Assembly (NCBI GenBank): GCA_001460835.1
Contig: CYKH01001247.1
Coordinates: forward strand, 1-51,873
Source: Bodo saltans
Taxonomy: Eukaryota > Euglenozoa > Kinetoplastea > Eubodonida > Bodonidae
DNA: 51,873 bases
Reading direction: 5' to 3'
The notes under the pieces are model-generated. The model saw only the letters and a program-made list of their open reading frames with translations. It was not told the DNA's origin and made no database searches. This document shows, piece by piece, positions 29,501-39,206 of the stretch. The position numbers and the translations under genes were made by a program. Numbering within the stretch: position 1 is the stretch's first letter; each line of letters begins with the position of its first letter.

Positions 29501-29874
29501 AGGCGTGTGACAACGCTATCTCCGCAACCTGCACTGTCGTCATGAAGCTCGCACCGATGGTGCCGATGCAGGCGGTAGTGCCCACACTGCTGCAACACCT
29601 ACCAATGAAGGTGGACAAGGATGAAAATAAGAACGGTGTCGCGTGTTTGTGCTACCTCATTCAGTTCCAGTCCGACTTTGTTGGTGCAAACCTCGCCTCT
29701 GTATTGACGGCATCAGCGAAGGTGATGATCGACAGATCCGTGACGGACGACCTGAAGCAACAATTAGGTTCGTCACTGAGGCAACTAGGTGCCGCTCACC
29801 GTGGACCCGTGGAGACTGCCATTGGCGCTCTTCATCCAACGTTCCAAAAGAACCTTCGGTTCATGTTACAATAG
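26533..29874 (+). CDS. Importin-beta family karyopherin (Kap123/importin-4-like)
   Basis: The product is 1113 aa, a soluble nuclear transport receptor. The whole protein is built of amphipathic helix pairs of HEAT type, beginning with an importin-beta N-terminal region (Arg-Gln-Ala-Glu near residue 28, Arg-Gln-Leu-Ser-Ala-Ile-Leu-Leu-Arg-Lys-Lys near 58-68), typical of RanGTP-binding karyopherins. Acidic loops occur near 325-335, 655-675 and 835-850. The length and acidic loops fit Kap123/importin-4 or importin-5 better than importin beta-1, which is shorter. The cargo cannot be told; Kap123 relatives import ribosomal proteins and histones. No frame problem is seen. Confidence 0.85.
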   Translation: MEQAPDIDSVRNMLMCILTTMDNNERRQAEIAIVKALRSSSTATLLVQLLRDTATTSAGARQLSAILLRKKLFSLWRSLSIEHQQELKNILLTQLGAEPVKIVRFAIAHVVSILAKAEARDEHGWPELQQSIFSAMQSPDAEMRELSMVLSYSIAEVFGDQPTFINGVGQAVVGGLSDSALNVRLAAIKAVGVILPFLHGQKSVKATMHASIIPIVIQTIESNIADPNALTLVLRTMELAEQLCEELHTNTHSEYLMQLFQMLLTVMGAVGASHLRVREHASEVLGMVVQNKPKFIQKANLIDQLVRGCLTVMSEEESISFPFDYDEEEQDMDDDDVELLRVRTPCMFASRLLNLCCSHLSTKTVTASAMSMITAVLENPAAAPLLRKAAIIGLACLSEGNPGYLRRRVTMILNAVQLLLQDASHIPREAAAFALMYFSDHLQPEILTHHHTLLPLLIEMLKDQHDNVRRRVAETLDTLCENVAENLEPYIVQLMPRIMEAIPISTTATQEALVSAISSVAQTQCPAFQQFGESVLALLREPMSLDISHPSLLRVKATECVGIVSLAMGRERYQPFFHFFMEKVVENLNTTRAELREESFGFLANMCEMLKEQFVPFLNDAVTAAIESINRDVGHVENKHLLAQAASIQLGIHDDSDDNDSDGEDEDEDPNEMHVRVRTADVEEKSSAAYCIGTLAEVLKVENFGLVRLQMCWQTLVNVSGHFHPNVRSNALEALTKIAIAAQGTVPFAKSPAGAIQENLNADVREIINGLLYEVLYPCMAGETEKEVVAAACDALQKLIQYFGAQTFSSDIADLCAVIGNLLRNEAPCQANDEDVNSDDDGEDGAAGDNIGEDHDHVLMDAVCDTIDTLAEAFGASFEPYFRELGPHLLKYLAEGRPAEDFTMAAGVMANCFMSMGPSSEPYFNDAITIAQRIIYETDESAAKANCCFIIRALMEHCSHCISNTGNQALLQQILTALWNVAGSNDEIPQACDNAISATCTVVMKLAPMVPMQAVVPTLLQHLPMKVDKDENKNGVACLCYLIQFQSDFVGANLASVLTASAKVMIDRSVTDDLKQQLGSSLRQLGAAHRGPVETAIGALHPTFQKNLRFMLQ

Positions 29875-30307
29875 ACAACACCAACTTGACTAGCAGAAGC
29901 ACCCACACACACACACAGTACCATCACACCATTAACCTGCCATCACAAACACAAATGAAGAAGTTTTTAAGAACAAATTCCACACGCTTAAGAAACACAA
30001 TTCAATTTGCTCAAAAATGAAAAGAAGAGTTTGTGCTGTGATTGAGTGTGTCAATTTGTGTGTGATGGGAATGCAACACGATTCGTTGGTTCTTTGTTCT
30101 TTGTTGTTTGCAACGTGAAAGAGTCCAAGACGCGCAAGTGGGGTACACACTATATCATTTACACACGCTCATCATCTCGTCTTGTGGTTGGAGCAAAAAA
30201 CTTTCTTAGAAACCCCAATTCTTAGAAGCACTCACGACAGTCAAAAAGAATTGTCAGTTGTTTGTCATTGCGTGTGCAGAGGTTTTATTTTTCCACGCGA
30301 TCAATTG
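29875..30307 (+). promoter_or_regulatory. Intergenic spacer with CA repeat and acceptor
   Basis: No gene is seen. A (CA)7 run lies at 29904-29917, and oligo-A runs occur around 29950-30020. The nearest candidate acceptor before the kinase ATG is the TGTGTGCAG ending at 30278-30279, giving a leader of about 28 nt. Confidence 0.4.
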
Positions 30308-32080
30308 ATGGACAACTTCAACGTGATCAAACGCCTAGGCGAGGGTTCCCAAGGAGTTGCCCAGCTGTGCATCGACAAGCGCACCAATAAGCAAGTCGTT
30401 GTGAAGCGAATGCCCAGCGGGATGCGCAGCTCTGAAGAGATCAACGTTGCACTTAGAGTCAAGCACCCCAACGTGATTCCTCTCATTGAGGTGTTCTCGC
30501 AGGACGACTTTGTGTTCTTGGTGACTGCATACGCTGAGGGAGGCGATCTAGAAAAATACTTTGAACGTATGACGGCAGAGAAGCGGTCGATTCCTGTCTC
30601 CCTTGTGAATGCTTGGATTCGGCAACTGTGTCGAGCACTGCATCATTGTCATCAAGGACGAGTGATCCATCGTGACATCAAACCCAGCAATATTTTTATC
30701 AATAAAGATGCCTCTCAGGTGTACCTTGGAGACTTCGGCGTTGCGAAGCTGTTTCAAGGGTCGATGGATGTCGCAACAACATTTGTGGGTTCTCCCATAT
30801 GGCTAGCCCCTGAAGTGCTCAGCGGAACTCCCTACGGCGTCATGTCAGATGTTTGGTCGCTGGGGTGTGTGTTTTACGAGATGATGACGCTGAAACAGCC
30901 CTTCCGTGCTCCCCACTTCGCTGCACTTGTGATGAGAATTTGCTCTGGGCAATACGATCCGCTCCCAAAAGATACCCCTCCCCATTTAGCTGCCGTGATT
31001 GAAGGCGTCCTTAACATCGACTCCAACGAGAGATGGCTCCTTACCGATATTCTCAATTCAAGTGAATGTTTCTCAACTGCAGCCAACACAACGACACCCA
31101 GCGCCTCGTCCTCTCATGCGCCACAATTGAGTTCCAGCTCGGCAGTGCCCTCGGAGGGGTCTGGAGTGTTTGGCAAGGGCTCGAAGAACGGTGGGAAGAG
31201 TGCTAGCGGTGTGTTTGCGTTGGAGGACGCCAAGGTGGTGTCCAGCGTTGACTTGAAGGAATGGGTCAAGGCGAAATTGAGGGACGTGGCAACTGTAGAG
31301 AAGTACCTCGCGAAGCACAAAACGAATGACGCTATCATTCTGCAGCGTGCTAATAATCTACGAGCACCACCCATGCAGCACGGCGGCGGTGGTGGCGGTG
31401 GTGAGGCCAGGCCAGGCTCCAGGGGCGGAGCTGACGCTAATTTAAATCCTGAGCGAGCCAAGAGGATGCTGCCGTCGCCCAACAAGGGAGACCTAGTATC
31501 ACCCAACAGTGGTCCACCATCAGCAGCAGCACAGAAGGGAAGGGGTAGGAGTCCAACAAACCCAGTGGAGTTACCACCACCTCCTCCTCCCTCTGATCCT
31601 CAACGCACTCCCAGCACCACGTCCCTGGGGGAGGATGCAAAGGGACAGAGATGGGCGGAGCCCCAACAAAAGAAACCGACTACAGGACGCAGAAGTGATG
31701 CTGTTGGCGCACCGCGTGACAGATCGCCCCAGCCGCGATCAAAGTCCCCACAGGCCCAAGTTATTCGCGATCGACCGCAACCCCCACCAGCCCCACCTGT
31801 GGTCTCTGCCGCGCCTTCTCCACACTCCGAAAAGGTGATCAGCAAAGCCGAGAGACCTGTGCAGGCCCCACGCCCCGCCTCCGGACAGCCTGCGCCTGCC
31901 ATGGTGGATATTCCAACGCCGCCAGGTAACAAGGCCGCTGAGAAGCGCGAGGCCCAAAGGCAGGACATCAAAGCGATGATCAGAGAACAACGCGCACGCG
32001 CCGCAGCCTCTGGCGGTGATATCAACGTTGAGATTCTGCTGCCCTCAAATCTCCGCAACCTTCCGCAAAACAAAGTATGA
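30308..32080 (+). CDS. NEK-like Ser/Thr protein kinase
   Basis: The product is 590 aa. I chose the ATG at 30308 because the kinase domain begins within five residues of it and the upstream extension has no ATG. The domain (about 4-265) has the loop Gly11-Glu-Gly-Ser-Gln-Gly, Lys33, the catalytic loop His121-Arg-Asp123-Ile-Lys-Pro-Ser-Asn, Asp142-Phe-Gly, and Gly-Ser-Pro-Ile-Trp-Leu-Ala-Pro-Glu, so it should be active. The Asp-Val-Trp-Ser-Leu-Gly-Cys-Val and Leu-Lys-Gln-Pro-Phe segments are typical of NIMA-related kinases. These act in mitosis, basal bodies and flagella and are expanded in flagellates. The C-terminal half is Pro/Ser/Gly-rich, with a final basic stretch ending Asn-Lys-Val. Confidence 0.85.
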   Translation: MDNFNVIKRLGEGSQGVAQLCIDKRTNKQVVVKRMPSGMRSSEEINVALRVKHPNVIPLIEVFSQDDFVFLVTAYAEGGDLEKYFERMTAEKRSIPVSLVNAWIRQLCRALHHCHQGRVIHRDIKPSNIFINKDASQVYLGDFGVAKLFQGSMDVATTFVGSPIWLAPEVLSGTPYGVMSDVWSLGCVFYEMMTLKQPFRAPHFAALVMRICSGQYDPLPKDTPPHLAAVIEGVLNIDSNERWLLTDILNSSECFSTAANTTTPSASSSHAPQLSSSSAVPSEGSGVFGKGSKNGGKSASGVFALEDAKVVSSVDLKEWVKAKLRDVATVEKYLAKHKTNDAIILQRANNLRAPPMQHGGGGGGGEARPGSRGGADANLNPERAKRMLPSPNKGDLVSPNSGPPSAAAQKGRGRSPTNPVELPPPPPPSDPQRTPSTTSLGEDAKGQRWAEPQQKKPTTGRRSDAVGAPRDRSPQPRSKSPQAQVIRDRPQPPPAPPVVSAAPSPHSEKVISKAERPVQAPRPASGQPAPAMVDIPTPPGNKAAEKREAQRQDIKAMIREQRARAAASGGDINVEILLPSNLRNLPQNKV

Positions 32081-32333
32081 TGGCCTTTGTGAACCCTTCA
32101 CGAGAATGAGGCGTTGATGTGATTATCCTCACCTCCACCCCTCTCGTTTACCGCTTGTGCCACCACCGTCAACCATACAAACGTGTAGAAAACTTGCGAA
32201 TCATTACACACAATTCATTATGACGACCCAGACTCGCCGTCCTTGGATGATCCTCCTGCCGCGAATATTTTTGTTGATTATTTTTTTTACAGGTCCACAA
32301 AGAGGAAATAAATTCAGTTGGGACCTCTTGCAC
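32081..32333 (+). promoter_or_regulatory. Spacer with strong acceptor deciding the next start
   Basis: A T8 run followed by ACAG (32281-32292) is a strong spliced-leader acceptor. An ATG in the next gene's frame at 32220 lies upstream of it and would be removed from the mRNA, so the start is 32334. Confidence 0.6.
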
Positions 32334-34325
32334 ATGAAGTCATCGCGAGCAAATAATCGTGCAGTCTCTAGTCGTGATGATGACGTTCTTGACTTAGGCT
32401 TGGATGACTTTATGAACGATGGAGACGCTCCCTCCGTAGCAGGACCTTCCCAGAATGTTGTAGTGTCCGCCTTTGGTATGGACCCCTCCGCTCCCGCCCC
32501 ATTGGACCTGTTCGAAAAGTTCCGCAACAAGAATTCAATGTTCTCAGACTGGCTTCTGCCCCCAGAGGCCGATGTGAATGCAAAGCCCATCAGTGACGAC
32601 GTAGCCAATAAATTACGCGCTCGCCAGGCTGCCATGGTAAGCCGCTCCGCCCAACCTTTGGTTGAGGGCGCAGAGGACATCAAGTCCCCTGTGACCTCCT
32701 CAACAACACCAACAATTGCAGCGCGTGAGGATGCTGGCGGCTTTGATGGCGACTACTTCTCTTTTGGGCCAAAAGTGCTCTCTGAAAAGGAAGCTGTCGT
32801 ATCGAAAATGTCCTCAGAGAATCTTCAAGCCGTCGTCTCCGTAGCCGGTACATCTGCAGTGCAAACGGCAACGACTGATTTTCGGCGTCGTCGTTCGGCG
32901 GTACTGGTCCCCGTCGAAATTCAGCGCACTGTCCCACTTTGGAGCCTGCAGAGATTTCAAGTTGCTGGTGGATACGCTGACAACGCCCTGGTCGCACTGC
33001 ACCAAGAAATCTTAGATCTTGTTGATTTCCTAAGTCCTTCTCAAGGTGAAGTGACGCTTCGACGATACATTGAATTGGAAGTCACAAAAATGGCCAAGAA
33101 GTTTTGGCCAGAGTGTGAACCTTGCGTGTATGGCAGCCTCACCACTCACCTGCTCCTCCCCCTCAGCGACATTGACATGTCCATTTTGAACGTCCCAGTG
33201 TCCACAGAGGAGGCGCTCACTGCTCTATGCCGCGAGGTCGCCAACTCGAAGCTGTGCTCGAGTGCCTACCCACAACTGATTCTTAAGACAAAGGTGCCTC
33301 TGCTAAAGTTCACCCATCGAGGGTCGTTGCTGGACGTTGACGTCTCCATCAACGCCGGTGATGGAAAACGGAATTCAGACATTGTCAAGGGCTACCTGGA
33401 AGATTACCCAGAGGCGAGGCCCCTCATTATTGTTGTCAAGTACTTCTTGCAGCAGCGCGACATGCACGAGCCTTATCACGGAGGCATGGGCTCATTCGCC
33501 ACGACTCTCCTTGTGATCTCCTTCCTTCAGCATCACCCTATCTACACCACCAGGCCTCAAGATAGGCCGCACACAGGGCTAGGAAAGCTGCTCGTCGACT
33601 TCTTCAGGTATTATGGAACGTGCTTCAATTCACATCGCTGTGGCATCTCATTAGAGAATGGTGGGTTCTACTTCATTCGCAAGCAGTCTTCCGCAATGAC
33701 AGATTTCCGTGGTATGGCAAACCAAGTGATCCTCGAAGATCCTGGCAACCGCTCCAACAACGCAGCATCAAGCTTGCGCCAGTTTCCTACGATTGCCTCA
33801 TCATTTGCACACGCATATGCGGCGCTCACTGCTGTGTTTCCGCTGATCAACGAAGGCTCAGGTATGAGTCCGGATAGCGAGCACATCGCTGGGCGACCAA
33901 CGATCTTGTCGCGAATTTTGCACATCGACCCCTCCTCTGTGGCGCGGCGCCAATGCATCGTTGAGACATTCGAGTCGTACTTGGATGATGCGGAGATGTC
34001 CGCCGTGATTGATGTAGCAACGGACTACTGCCGTGCTGAGGACGCGCCGATGCTCGTGCGGTCACCACTTTCGACGGTGCAAACTTCTCAGAGCGGTAAG
34101 CCTTCAGCATCGCAAAACAGTGACGCGCCGCACAAGGGAGCATCAACCTCGCGGCAGTCAACTCCTCTCGTGCGTGGTGCAGCCGAGTTCCCCACCACCA
34201 CAGATGAAGCACCGCCATCCGCTAGCAAGAGGCAGAGTAAACGCACCAGGCAAGATGATGATCAAGAGTCATCGCCCAAAGAACCCAGGGCTCCTCGTCG
34301 CATGTATCAGCGACCAAACTACTAA
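32334..34325 (+). CDS. TRF4-like non-canonical poly(A) polymerase / nucleotidyltransferase
   Basis: The product is 663 aa from the first ATG after the acceptor at 32291-32292. The polymerase-beta type core has Gly267-Ser268, then Asp279-Ile-Asp281 and a third acidic site at Leu-Leu-Asp334-Val-Asp336-Val-Ser. A PAP/25A-associated domain follows, with Tyr-His-Gly-Gly-Met-Gly-Ser and Leu-Gly-Lys-Leu-Leu-Val-Asp-Phe-Phe-Arg-Tyr-Tyr-Gly near 380-430. This order matches TRF4/5 enzymes, which add short A tails to nuclear RNAs for exosome decay (TRAMP). Mitochondrial terminal transferases share the core, but no clear targeting signal is seen. The N-terminal about 200 residues are acidic and low complexity, and the tail is Ser/Lys/Arg-rich. 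Confidence 0.82.
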   Translation: MKSSRANNRAVSSRDDDVLDLGLDDFMNDGDAPSVAGPSQNVVVSAFGMDPSAPAPLDLFEKFRNKNSMFSDWLLPPEADVNAKPISDDVANKLRARQAAMVSRSAQPLVEGAEDIKSPVTSSTTPTIAAREDAGGFDGDYFSFGPKVLSEKEAVVSKMSSENLQAVVSVAGTSAVQTATTDFRRRRSAVLVPVEIQRTVPLWSLQRFQVAGGYADNALVALHQEILDLVDFLSPSQGEVTLRRYIELEVTKMAKKFWPECEPCVYGSLTTHLLLPLSDIDMSILNVPVSTEEALTALCREVANSKLCSSAYPQLILKTKVPLLKFTHRGSLLDVDVSINAGDGKRNSDIVKGYLEDYPEARPLIIVVKYFLQQRDMHEPYHGGMGSFATTLLVISFLQHHPIYTTRPQDRPHTGLGKLLVDFFRYYGTCFNSHRCGISLENGGFYFIRKQSSAMTDFRGMANQVILEDPGNRSNNAASSLRQFPTIASSFAHAYAALTAVFPLINEGSGMSPDSEHIAGRPTILSRILHIDPSSVARRQCIVETFESYLDDAEMSAVIDVATDYCRAEDAPMLVRSPLSTVQTSQSGKPSASQNSDAPHKGASTSRQSTPLVRGAAEFPTTTDEAPPSASKRQSKRTRQDDDQESSPKEPRAPRRMYQRPNY

Positions 34326-35013
<688 letters not shown>

Positions 35014-35214
35014 ACGACGTGAAAAGACTAGAGGCAGCTGTGTGAGATGATTATGGAAGAGTAGACCCCGCAGTAGATGTATTTCCATATGTGAAGGAGA
35101 TTTTTTTTTATTGTTGGATTCATGAATTGATACAGCTTCGTCAACACATCGCTTATCATTTGTCCTTGTGCTTTCATTTCCCATAAAATAGTGCACCATT
35201 TTGCATTTTCGCAA
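35014..35214 (+). promoter_or_regulatory. Short spacer
   Basis: There is a T9A stretch at 35100-35110 and T/C-rich sequence at 35150-35180. The AG at 35190-35191 precedes the ATG at 35215. Confidence 0.35.
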
Positions 35215-37989
35215 ATGATGCGCCAACGGCGAGGAGCATCACCAACAGTCGCGGATGAAAACTTTGCCGATGATGGCTCCCTTCAATATGACATTCTCAA
35301 AAGTCGCAAGCGATTTCAACAGAAGGTAGCGTTGTTACAGCAGTCCTTGTCTCGTCGCCGGGAAGAGCGCAGTGCGAGTGATGCGAGTTCGCTCGGTGCT
35401 GGGGCTCATGGGCTCTCTCATAGCCGTGACCAAGCATCAAGGGGAACCACAAGCGGTCCATCCACGTCACCGGTGCACCGCAATCCCACCATAACTGCCA
35501 CTCTTCGCTATCAAGACCCGGCATCGTTGGAGGTTGAGCAGCAGTTACAGTATCGACTTTCGCCATCTCCGGTGCCTGTGCGGGGTGCTCTTGGGCAACG
35601 ACAGGAATATCAACATAGTGCTCAGTCCGCATCGTTTCCACGAACCGCACGATCTGCCTCAATGTTGGCGACACCTCTGTTCACCGAGCATTCTCCACCC
35701 CCAGTGGCGCAAGTCAATCCTCGTGCGCTCGTCGATGAGGATGAAGCAGGATTTCTGGAGCCCAACTGCTTCACTGGCTCGCGACCACGCACGTCCCACA
35801 ACACTCGCTCGATGAGCGCGGCAGTGACGCCTCACTACCTTGGCCGAGAGGTGGCTCACCATCATGTATTCGAGCAACAGAATCCATCGCCGCCGCCGCT
35901 TCGCAGCAATCTCGTTCCCGAATTGCGCAGCTCCCCTCAGTACGAGACCCAGAGCACTTCACGGCAGTTCCAACGCGCTCGAGAGAATTCTCGATCGCCC
36001 CTCCCAGAGCAAGCGATGCGCGTTGCTGCACTCGGCATGATGTCTTTTGAAGCGCCTGCGCCGCGTTCATCGATGCGATCGCCAGTGCGCAAACCGTTTG
36101 TGAAGGAAATGTCTGACTTTCCCCTCGCAATGTCGCCAAACCGAATTACCGTGGATGAGCAATTGCAACATGCTCGAACCTATGTTCCCGCCTCCCAGAA
36201 TAACGCGGCCGAAGCCAAGAGTCATTCACGCCCACCGACGACAACGCAACCACTTGAGAAGGCACACTCTCGTCACCCTTCAGAAGAACGTTTTGGGATG
36301 CGTAGCCTCATGATGCAGCCTCTTCGCCAAGAGTCTCCGCAACCTTTGAACAATAGCGCTTCGCGCCACCACATTGCGGGATCGACAGAGCATAACGCAG
36401 GGCGCAATCATAATAATAAGGAGCCCGTCTTCTGCTTGCGACCTCCGTTGATTTCAAATGATAAAAAAAAAAATCACCACATTGCGGTAGCGACAGAGCA
36501 TAACCCAGCAGGGCGCAATCATAATAATAAGGAGCCCGTCTTCTGCTTGCGACCTCCGTTGATTTCAAATGATAGATTGGACTCCATTCGTCGGCAGCGC
36601 GAAGAGCAAGCGGCCAAGGTCAACAAGCGAGAAGCAGCAGCGATGCTCCGAATGGACTCGAGGAGGCGCGAAGCTGAGGCTAAGCACCAGCAACGATTGT
36701 TGGCCCAACGCCAAGCACTCAAGAAAATCCCGCGGCGCACGGTTGCAGCGGATCGTGGCCTCGTCGCTGTGCGCTCTCGATCTGTGTCGGCACATTCCAT
36801 GATGAGCAGCCACGATTCTATGGTATCAAGAAGCGTCTCACCTCAAACCCGCCGTCCCTCACCAAAAGGCAGCGAATTGCAATCCCTACCCCATTACCAC
36901 CATCTTGCGCTAGAATCCCAGCAATCAACTCACCGTCGACCAGAATCAGGGTCTCAAAGAATTTCACAAGATCGGAGTGCTTCCATCGTGGCCGATCGTA
37001 TGGCAAGCACGTACCGTGCACAGACCGTTGCACACGTGCAGCAACTGACTCATCGAGATGCAACAGCCATCGTCGCGGATGTCGAAGCCGAGGTGAGGCC
37101 ACCTCCTCCACGAGGGCCGACGCGTCGAAGTATTTCGGCGGATACTGCAGTAAAGTCCTTCGTGACTACTGGGATTCGCTTGACCGCCCCTCGACTGGAA
37201 GCCCCGTCAACCGCTGCACCGATCGACGACGCTCGCTGTCATACGCAGCTCCTCGCCCCCTCCGAATCTCCGAACCGACAGGAGTGGGTCACCCAAGAGG
37301 CAAGACCAAGTCAATCACCCAATAGCAATTCGACAGTGCAACGTGAGCAGTCACAACCTCACTATCAATCACCCCAAGGTGAGACGTTGCTTCACCACCA
37401 CGCATCATCGTCACCACCACCGACCAATACGTACTTGTCACCGGAGTCGCTCAAGGCCCACAACGCATTGGTTAGTGGCAGACCTCGTCGTAGCAAATCA
37501 TGGGATAACAACGGAACAGTGGATGTCCAGCAGCAACAGCAGCAGCCGCAGTTGATTTCCGTGGAGCAATCACGACAAACGTCTCCTGCAAAGGTGAGCG
37601 TGACTCATCCATCATTCTTGCAATCGAGGAGCGTCAATTCGCCCACTTTCCCCATTACGTTTGCTGACCCCCAAGGTGTGGGGAACACAACATTGAGTGC
37701 GACGAGGCCATACCAACAACATGACACTCAACTTCCCCCCAAAAAGCGGTTCACTTTGCGTTCTTTGTATGGCAACCACGCAGAGGACGAGCCAATGGGA
37801 CTCGGTACACCGATTCAACAAACCAGAGGAGGCGTTCCTCATTGGCCTCCTATCTCTGCTCACCAGCCGAATTCAACGCACGGACAGGAGACAATGTCGA
37901 GCTCGTTTGCAACGTGTAACGATGACAACGATGCCGAGGACATGATGCAGCGCATTGCGAACATGCGACGAATGATGGCGACCCAGTAA
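35215..37989 (+). CDS. Low-complexity Ser/Gln/Arg-rich protein with internal duplication
   Basis: The product is 924 aa from the first ATG. It is mostly disordered: Ser/Pro/Arg/Gln/His-rich with many Ser-Pro and Arg-Ser pairs, a Gln run near 776-783, and a short basic coiled coil near 455-510 just after an internal duplication. The C-terminal segment ends in a Met-Met-Gln-Arg-Ile-Ala-Asn-Met-Arg-Arg-Met helix that may be the functional motif. Proteins of this type in kinetoplastids are often cytoskeleton-associated (inference). No enzyme domain is visible. The internal duplication keeps the frame but adds 37 residues including a Lys-Lys-Lys-Asn seam. Confidence 0.7.
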   Translation: MMRQRRGASPTVADENFADDGSLQYDILKSRKRFQQKVALLQQSLSRRREERSASDASSLGAGAHGLSHSRDQASRGTTSGPSTSPVHRNPTITATLRYQDPASLEVEQQLQYRLSPSPVPVRGALGQRQEYQHSAQSASFPRTARSASMLATPLFTEHSPPPVAQVNPRALVDEDEAGFLEPNCFTGSRPRTSHNTRSMSAAVTPHYLGREVAHHHVFEQQNPSPPPLRSNLVPELRSSPQYETQSTSRQFQRARENSRSPLPEQAMRVAALGMMSFEAPAPRSSMRSPVRKPFVKEMSDFPLAMSPNRITVDEQLQHARTYVPASQNNAAEAKSHSRPPTTTQPLEKAHSRHPSEERFGMRSLMMQPLRQESPQPLNNSASRHHIAGSTEHNAGRNHNNKEPVFCLRPPLISNDKKKNHHIAVATEHNPAGRNHNNKEPVFCLRPPLISNDRLDSIRRQREEQAAKVNKREAAAMLRMDSRRREAEAKHQQRLLAQRQALKKIPRRTVAADRGLVAVRSRSVSAHSMMSSHDSMVSRSVSPQTRRPSPKGSELQSLPHYHHLALESQQSTHRRPESGSQRISQDRSASIVADRMASTYRAQTVAHVQQLTHRDATAIVADVEAEVRPPPPRGPTRRSISADTAVKSFVTTGIRLTAPRLEAPSTAAPIDDARCHTQLLAPSESPNRQEWVTQEARPSQSPNSNSTVQREQSQPHYQSPQGETLLHHHASSSPPPTNTYLSPESLKAHNALVSGRPRRSKSWDNNGTVDVQQQQQQPQLISVEQSRQTSPAKVSVTHPSFLQSRSVNSPTFPITFADPQGVGNTTLSATRPYQQHDTQLPPKKRFTLRSLYGNHAEDEPMGLGTPIQQTRGGVPHWPPISAHQPNSTHGQETMSSSFATCNDDNDAEDMMQRIANMRRMMATQ
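36367..36574 (+). repeat. About 100-bp tandem duplication (E) with A-run seam, in frame
   Basis: Copy 1 (36367-36463) and copy 2 (36475-36574) share a 97-100 bp unit that ends in tttcaaatgata. They differ by a few substitutions near the start and a three-base indel. The seam is ten extra A plus T (36464-36474). The net insertion is 111 bases, so the frame survives. Confidence 0.9.
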
Positions 37990-38237
37990 ATGTTAGACGC
38001 GTCGGGAGAGACTGACCTACACAACGACAGCCAACGTTGATCTCTCTCGCTGTGATTTTTCCCCCATTTTTAGACGCATTCCTACACAACATTACATTCA
38101 CTACATTTCACCCTTCCTTGTATCAGTACACTCTCAATTTCGAGTCATGGTTTGTGCGTGTACAATCTCTGAGCGTGATACATTTTGTCTTCAGCATTTG
38201 CTTTCACTTTTCTTGCGACGGAGCATTGCGAAGACGC
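37990..38237 (+). promoter_or_regulatory. Spacer with acceptors
   Basis: Two candidate acceptors are present: TTTTGTCTTCAG ending at 38193-38194, and an AG at 38221-38222 after a CT-rich patch. Both leave a short leader before 38238. The open frame upstream of 38238 contains no ATG. Confidence 0.45.
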
Positions 38238-39206
38238 ATGGCCGCTGCCGACTACGAATTTGAAGCTCGAGAAGATCGCCTTGAGCAAGAAGAATGCGCT
38301 CGTTACGGAAACGCGAACAACGAGCAGTTCACAACACTGTACTACCCCCAATCTCGGTACGACTACCTCTCGAAGGCAACTAAAATATCTTCTGGCATGG
38401 ACTATGCTGTTCTACAAAATGCGCGTTGCTCGAAGTGCAATGGGAAAGTTGACTACACTACATTCAGACGGTTCCGAGGCGACTCTGAGTACTGTCTCAA
38501 TTGCTTAAAGGTAATGGGCTGCTGCATTCTGCCCGGCAGCGACAACGTGTTATTCCCAGATTTGATCGCTATGATCATGTCCTTCCTGCCGGAATACTTT
38601 CACGCCACGCGGGCTGCGAGGGTCAGTAAATTGTGGCTGTCATGCTTCAACTTTGATCACACACACGAGTCTGACTTGATGGCCCTAAAGCGTGACTGGA
38701 TCAGCCGAGAAATCTTCTTCCGCTCTCGCGCGGTATTATCCCCTGAAGGAGTCGCGCGACTTGAAACTTTTACTGCGCGGTTTGATTTAGGTGCACTTCT
38801 TGGGGATTGGATGGACAACTCCTTTAAAACTCGTTACCACTGGCTGCGGCTGTGTTGCTCCATTGCGGAAAGTTCTTTTTATGCTGCGGAGTATGGCATT
38901 TTGCGCTCCCGCATGAGCGGGAATCCAACGTACACGGAAGGTGCAAACTATTTTGCGATGTGTGTTCCGGTGTCTGCAAAAGATAGTTTAAAGTGCAATG
39001 TGTATCGTATTCCTTTGGTGCTAAAGTCCGGAGGTACTATCCAGACTGCTCTCGCAGATGCAGATGCATCGTTTTCGGCTGTTGTGCACACCAAAGAAGG
39101 AAAGACGATAGACATCACGTTTGACCCGAGGAATGGAACGCTAGTTGGACCTGAACATTTGGCCGTGACGAAAAAGAAAGCATGGCAGCGATGTCTGTTT
39201 TGCTGA
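38238..39206 (+). CDS. F-box-like protein with CxxC pairs and CaaX-like end, paralogue 1
   Basis: The product is 322 aa. The N-terminus is acidic. Cys64-x2-Cys67-x18-Cys86-x2-Cys89 looks like a small zinc ribbon. It is followed by an F-box-like block (about 103-137) with Phe-Pro-Asp-Leu-Ile-Ala-Met-Ile-Met-Ser-Phe-Leu-Pro and a Val-Ser-Lys-Leu-Trp pattern, as in SCF ubiquitin ligase adaptors. The C-terminal domain is not recognised. The last four residues, Cys-Leu-Phe-Cys, fit a CaaX prenylation box, which would attach the protein to membranes. Its neighbour at 39416 is a tandem paralogue with the same layout. The F-box reading is a motif match by eye. Confidence 0.7.
   Translation: MAAADYEFEAREDRLEQEECARYGNANNEQFTTLYYPQSRYDYLSKATKISSGMDYAVLQNARCSKCNGKVDYTTFRRFRGDSEYCLNCLKVMGCCILPGSDNVLFPDLIAMIMSFLPEYFHATRAARVSKLWLSCFNFDHTHESDLMALKRDWISREIFFRSRAVLSPEGVARLETFTARFDLGALLGDWMDNSFKTRYHWLRLCCSIAESSFYAAEYGILRSRMSGNPTYTEGANYFAMCVPVSAKDSLKCNVYRIPLVLKSGGTIQTALADADASFSAVVHTKEGKTIDITFDPRNGTLVGPEHLAVTKKKAWQRCLFC

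Noticed and set aside
29904-29917. CA repeat as a CRISPR-like or mobile element signal
   Set aside because: It is a plain microsatellite; no spaced repeats, terminal inverted repeats or transposase frames are seen anywhere in the window.
29643-30020. 125-codon frame at the end of the karyopherin gene
   Set aside because: It is mostly an out-of-frame shadow of the karyopherin; the rest is CA repeat and A-rich spacer.
32220-32292. cis-intron at the 5' end of the poly(A) polymerase-like gene
   Set aside because: The T8-ACAG fits a spliced-leader acceptor with a start at 32334. No upstream exon with protein homology is needed, and kinetoplastid cis-introns are known mainly in the canonical PAP gene, which this is not.
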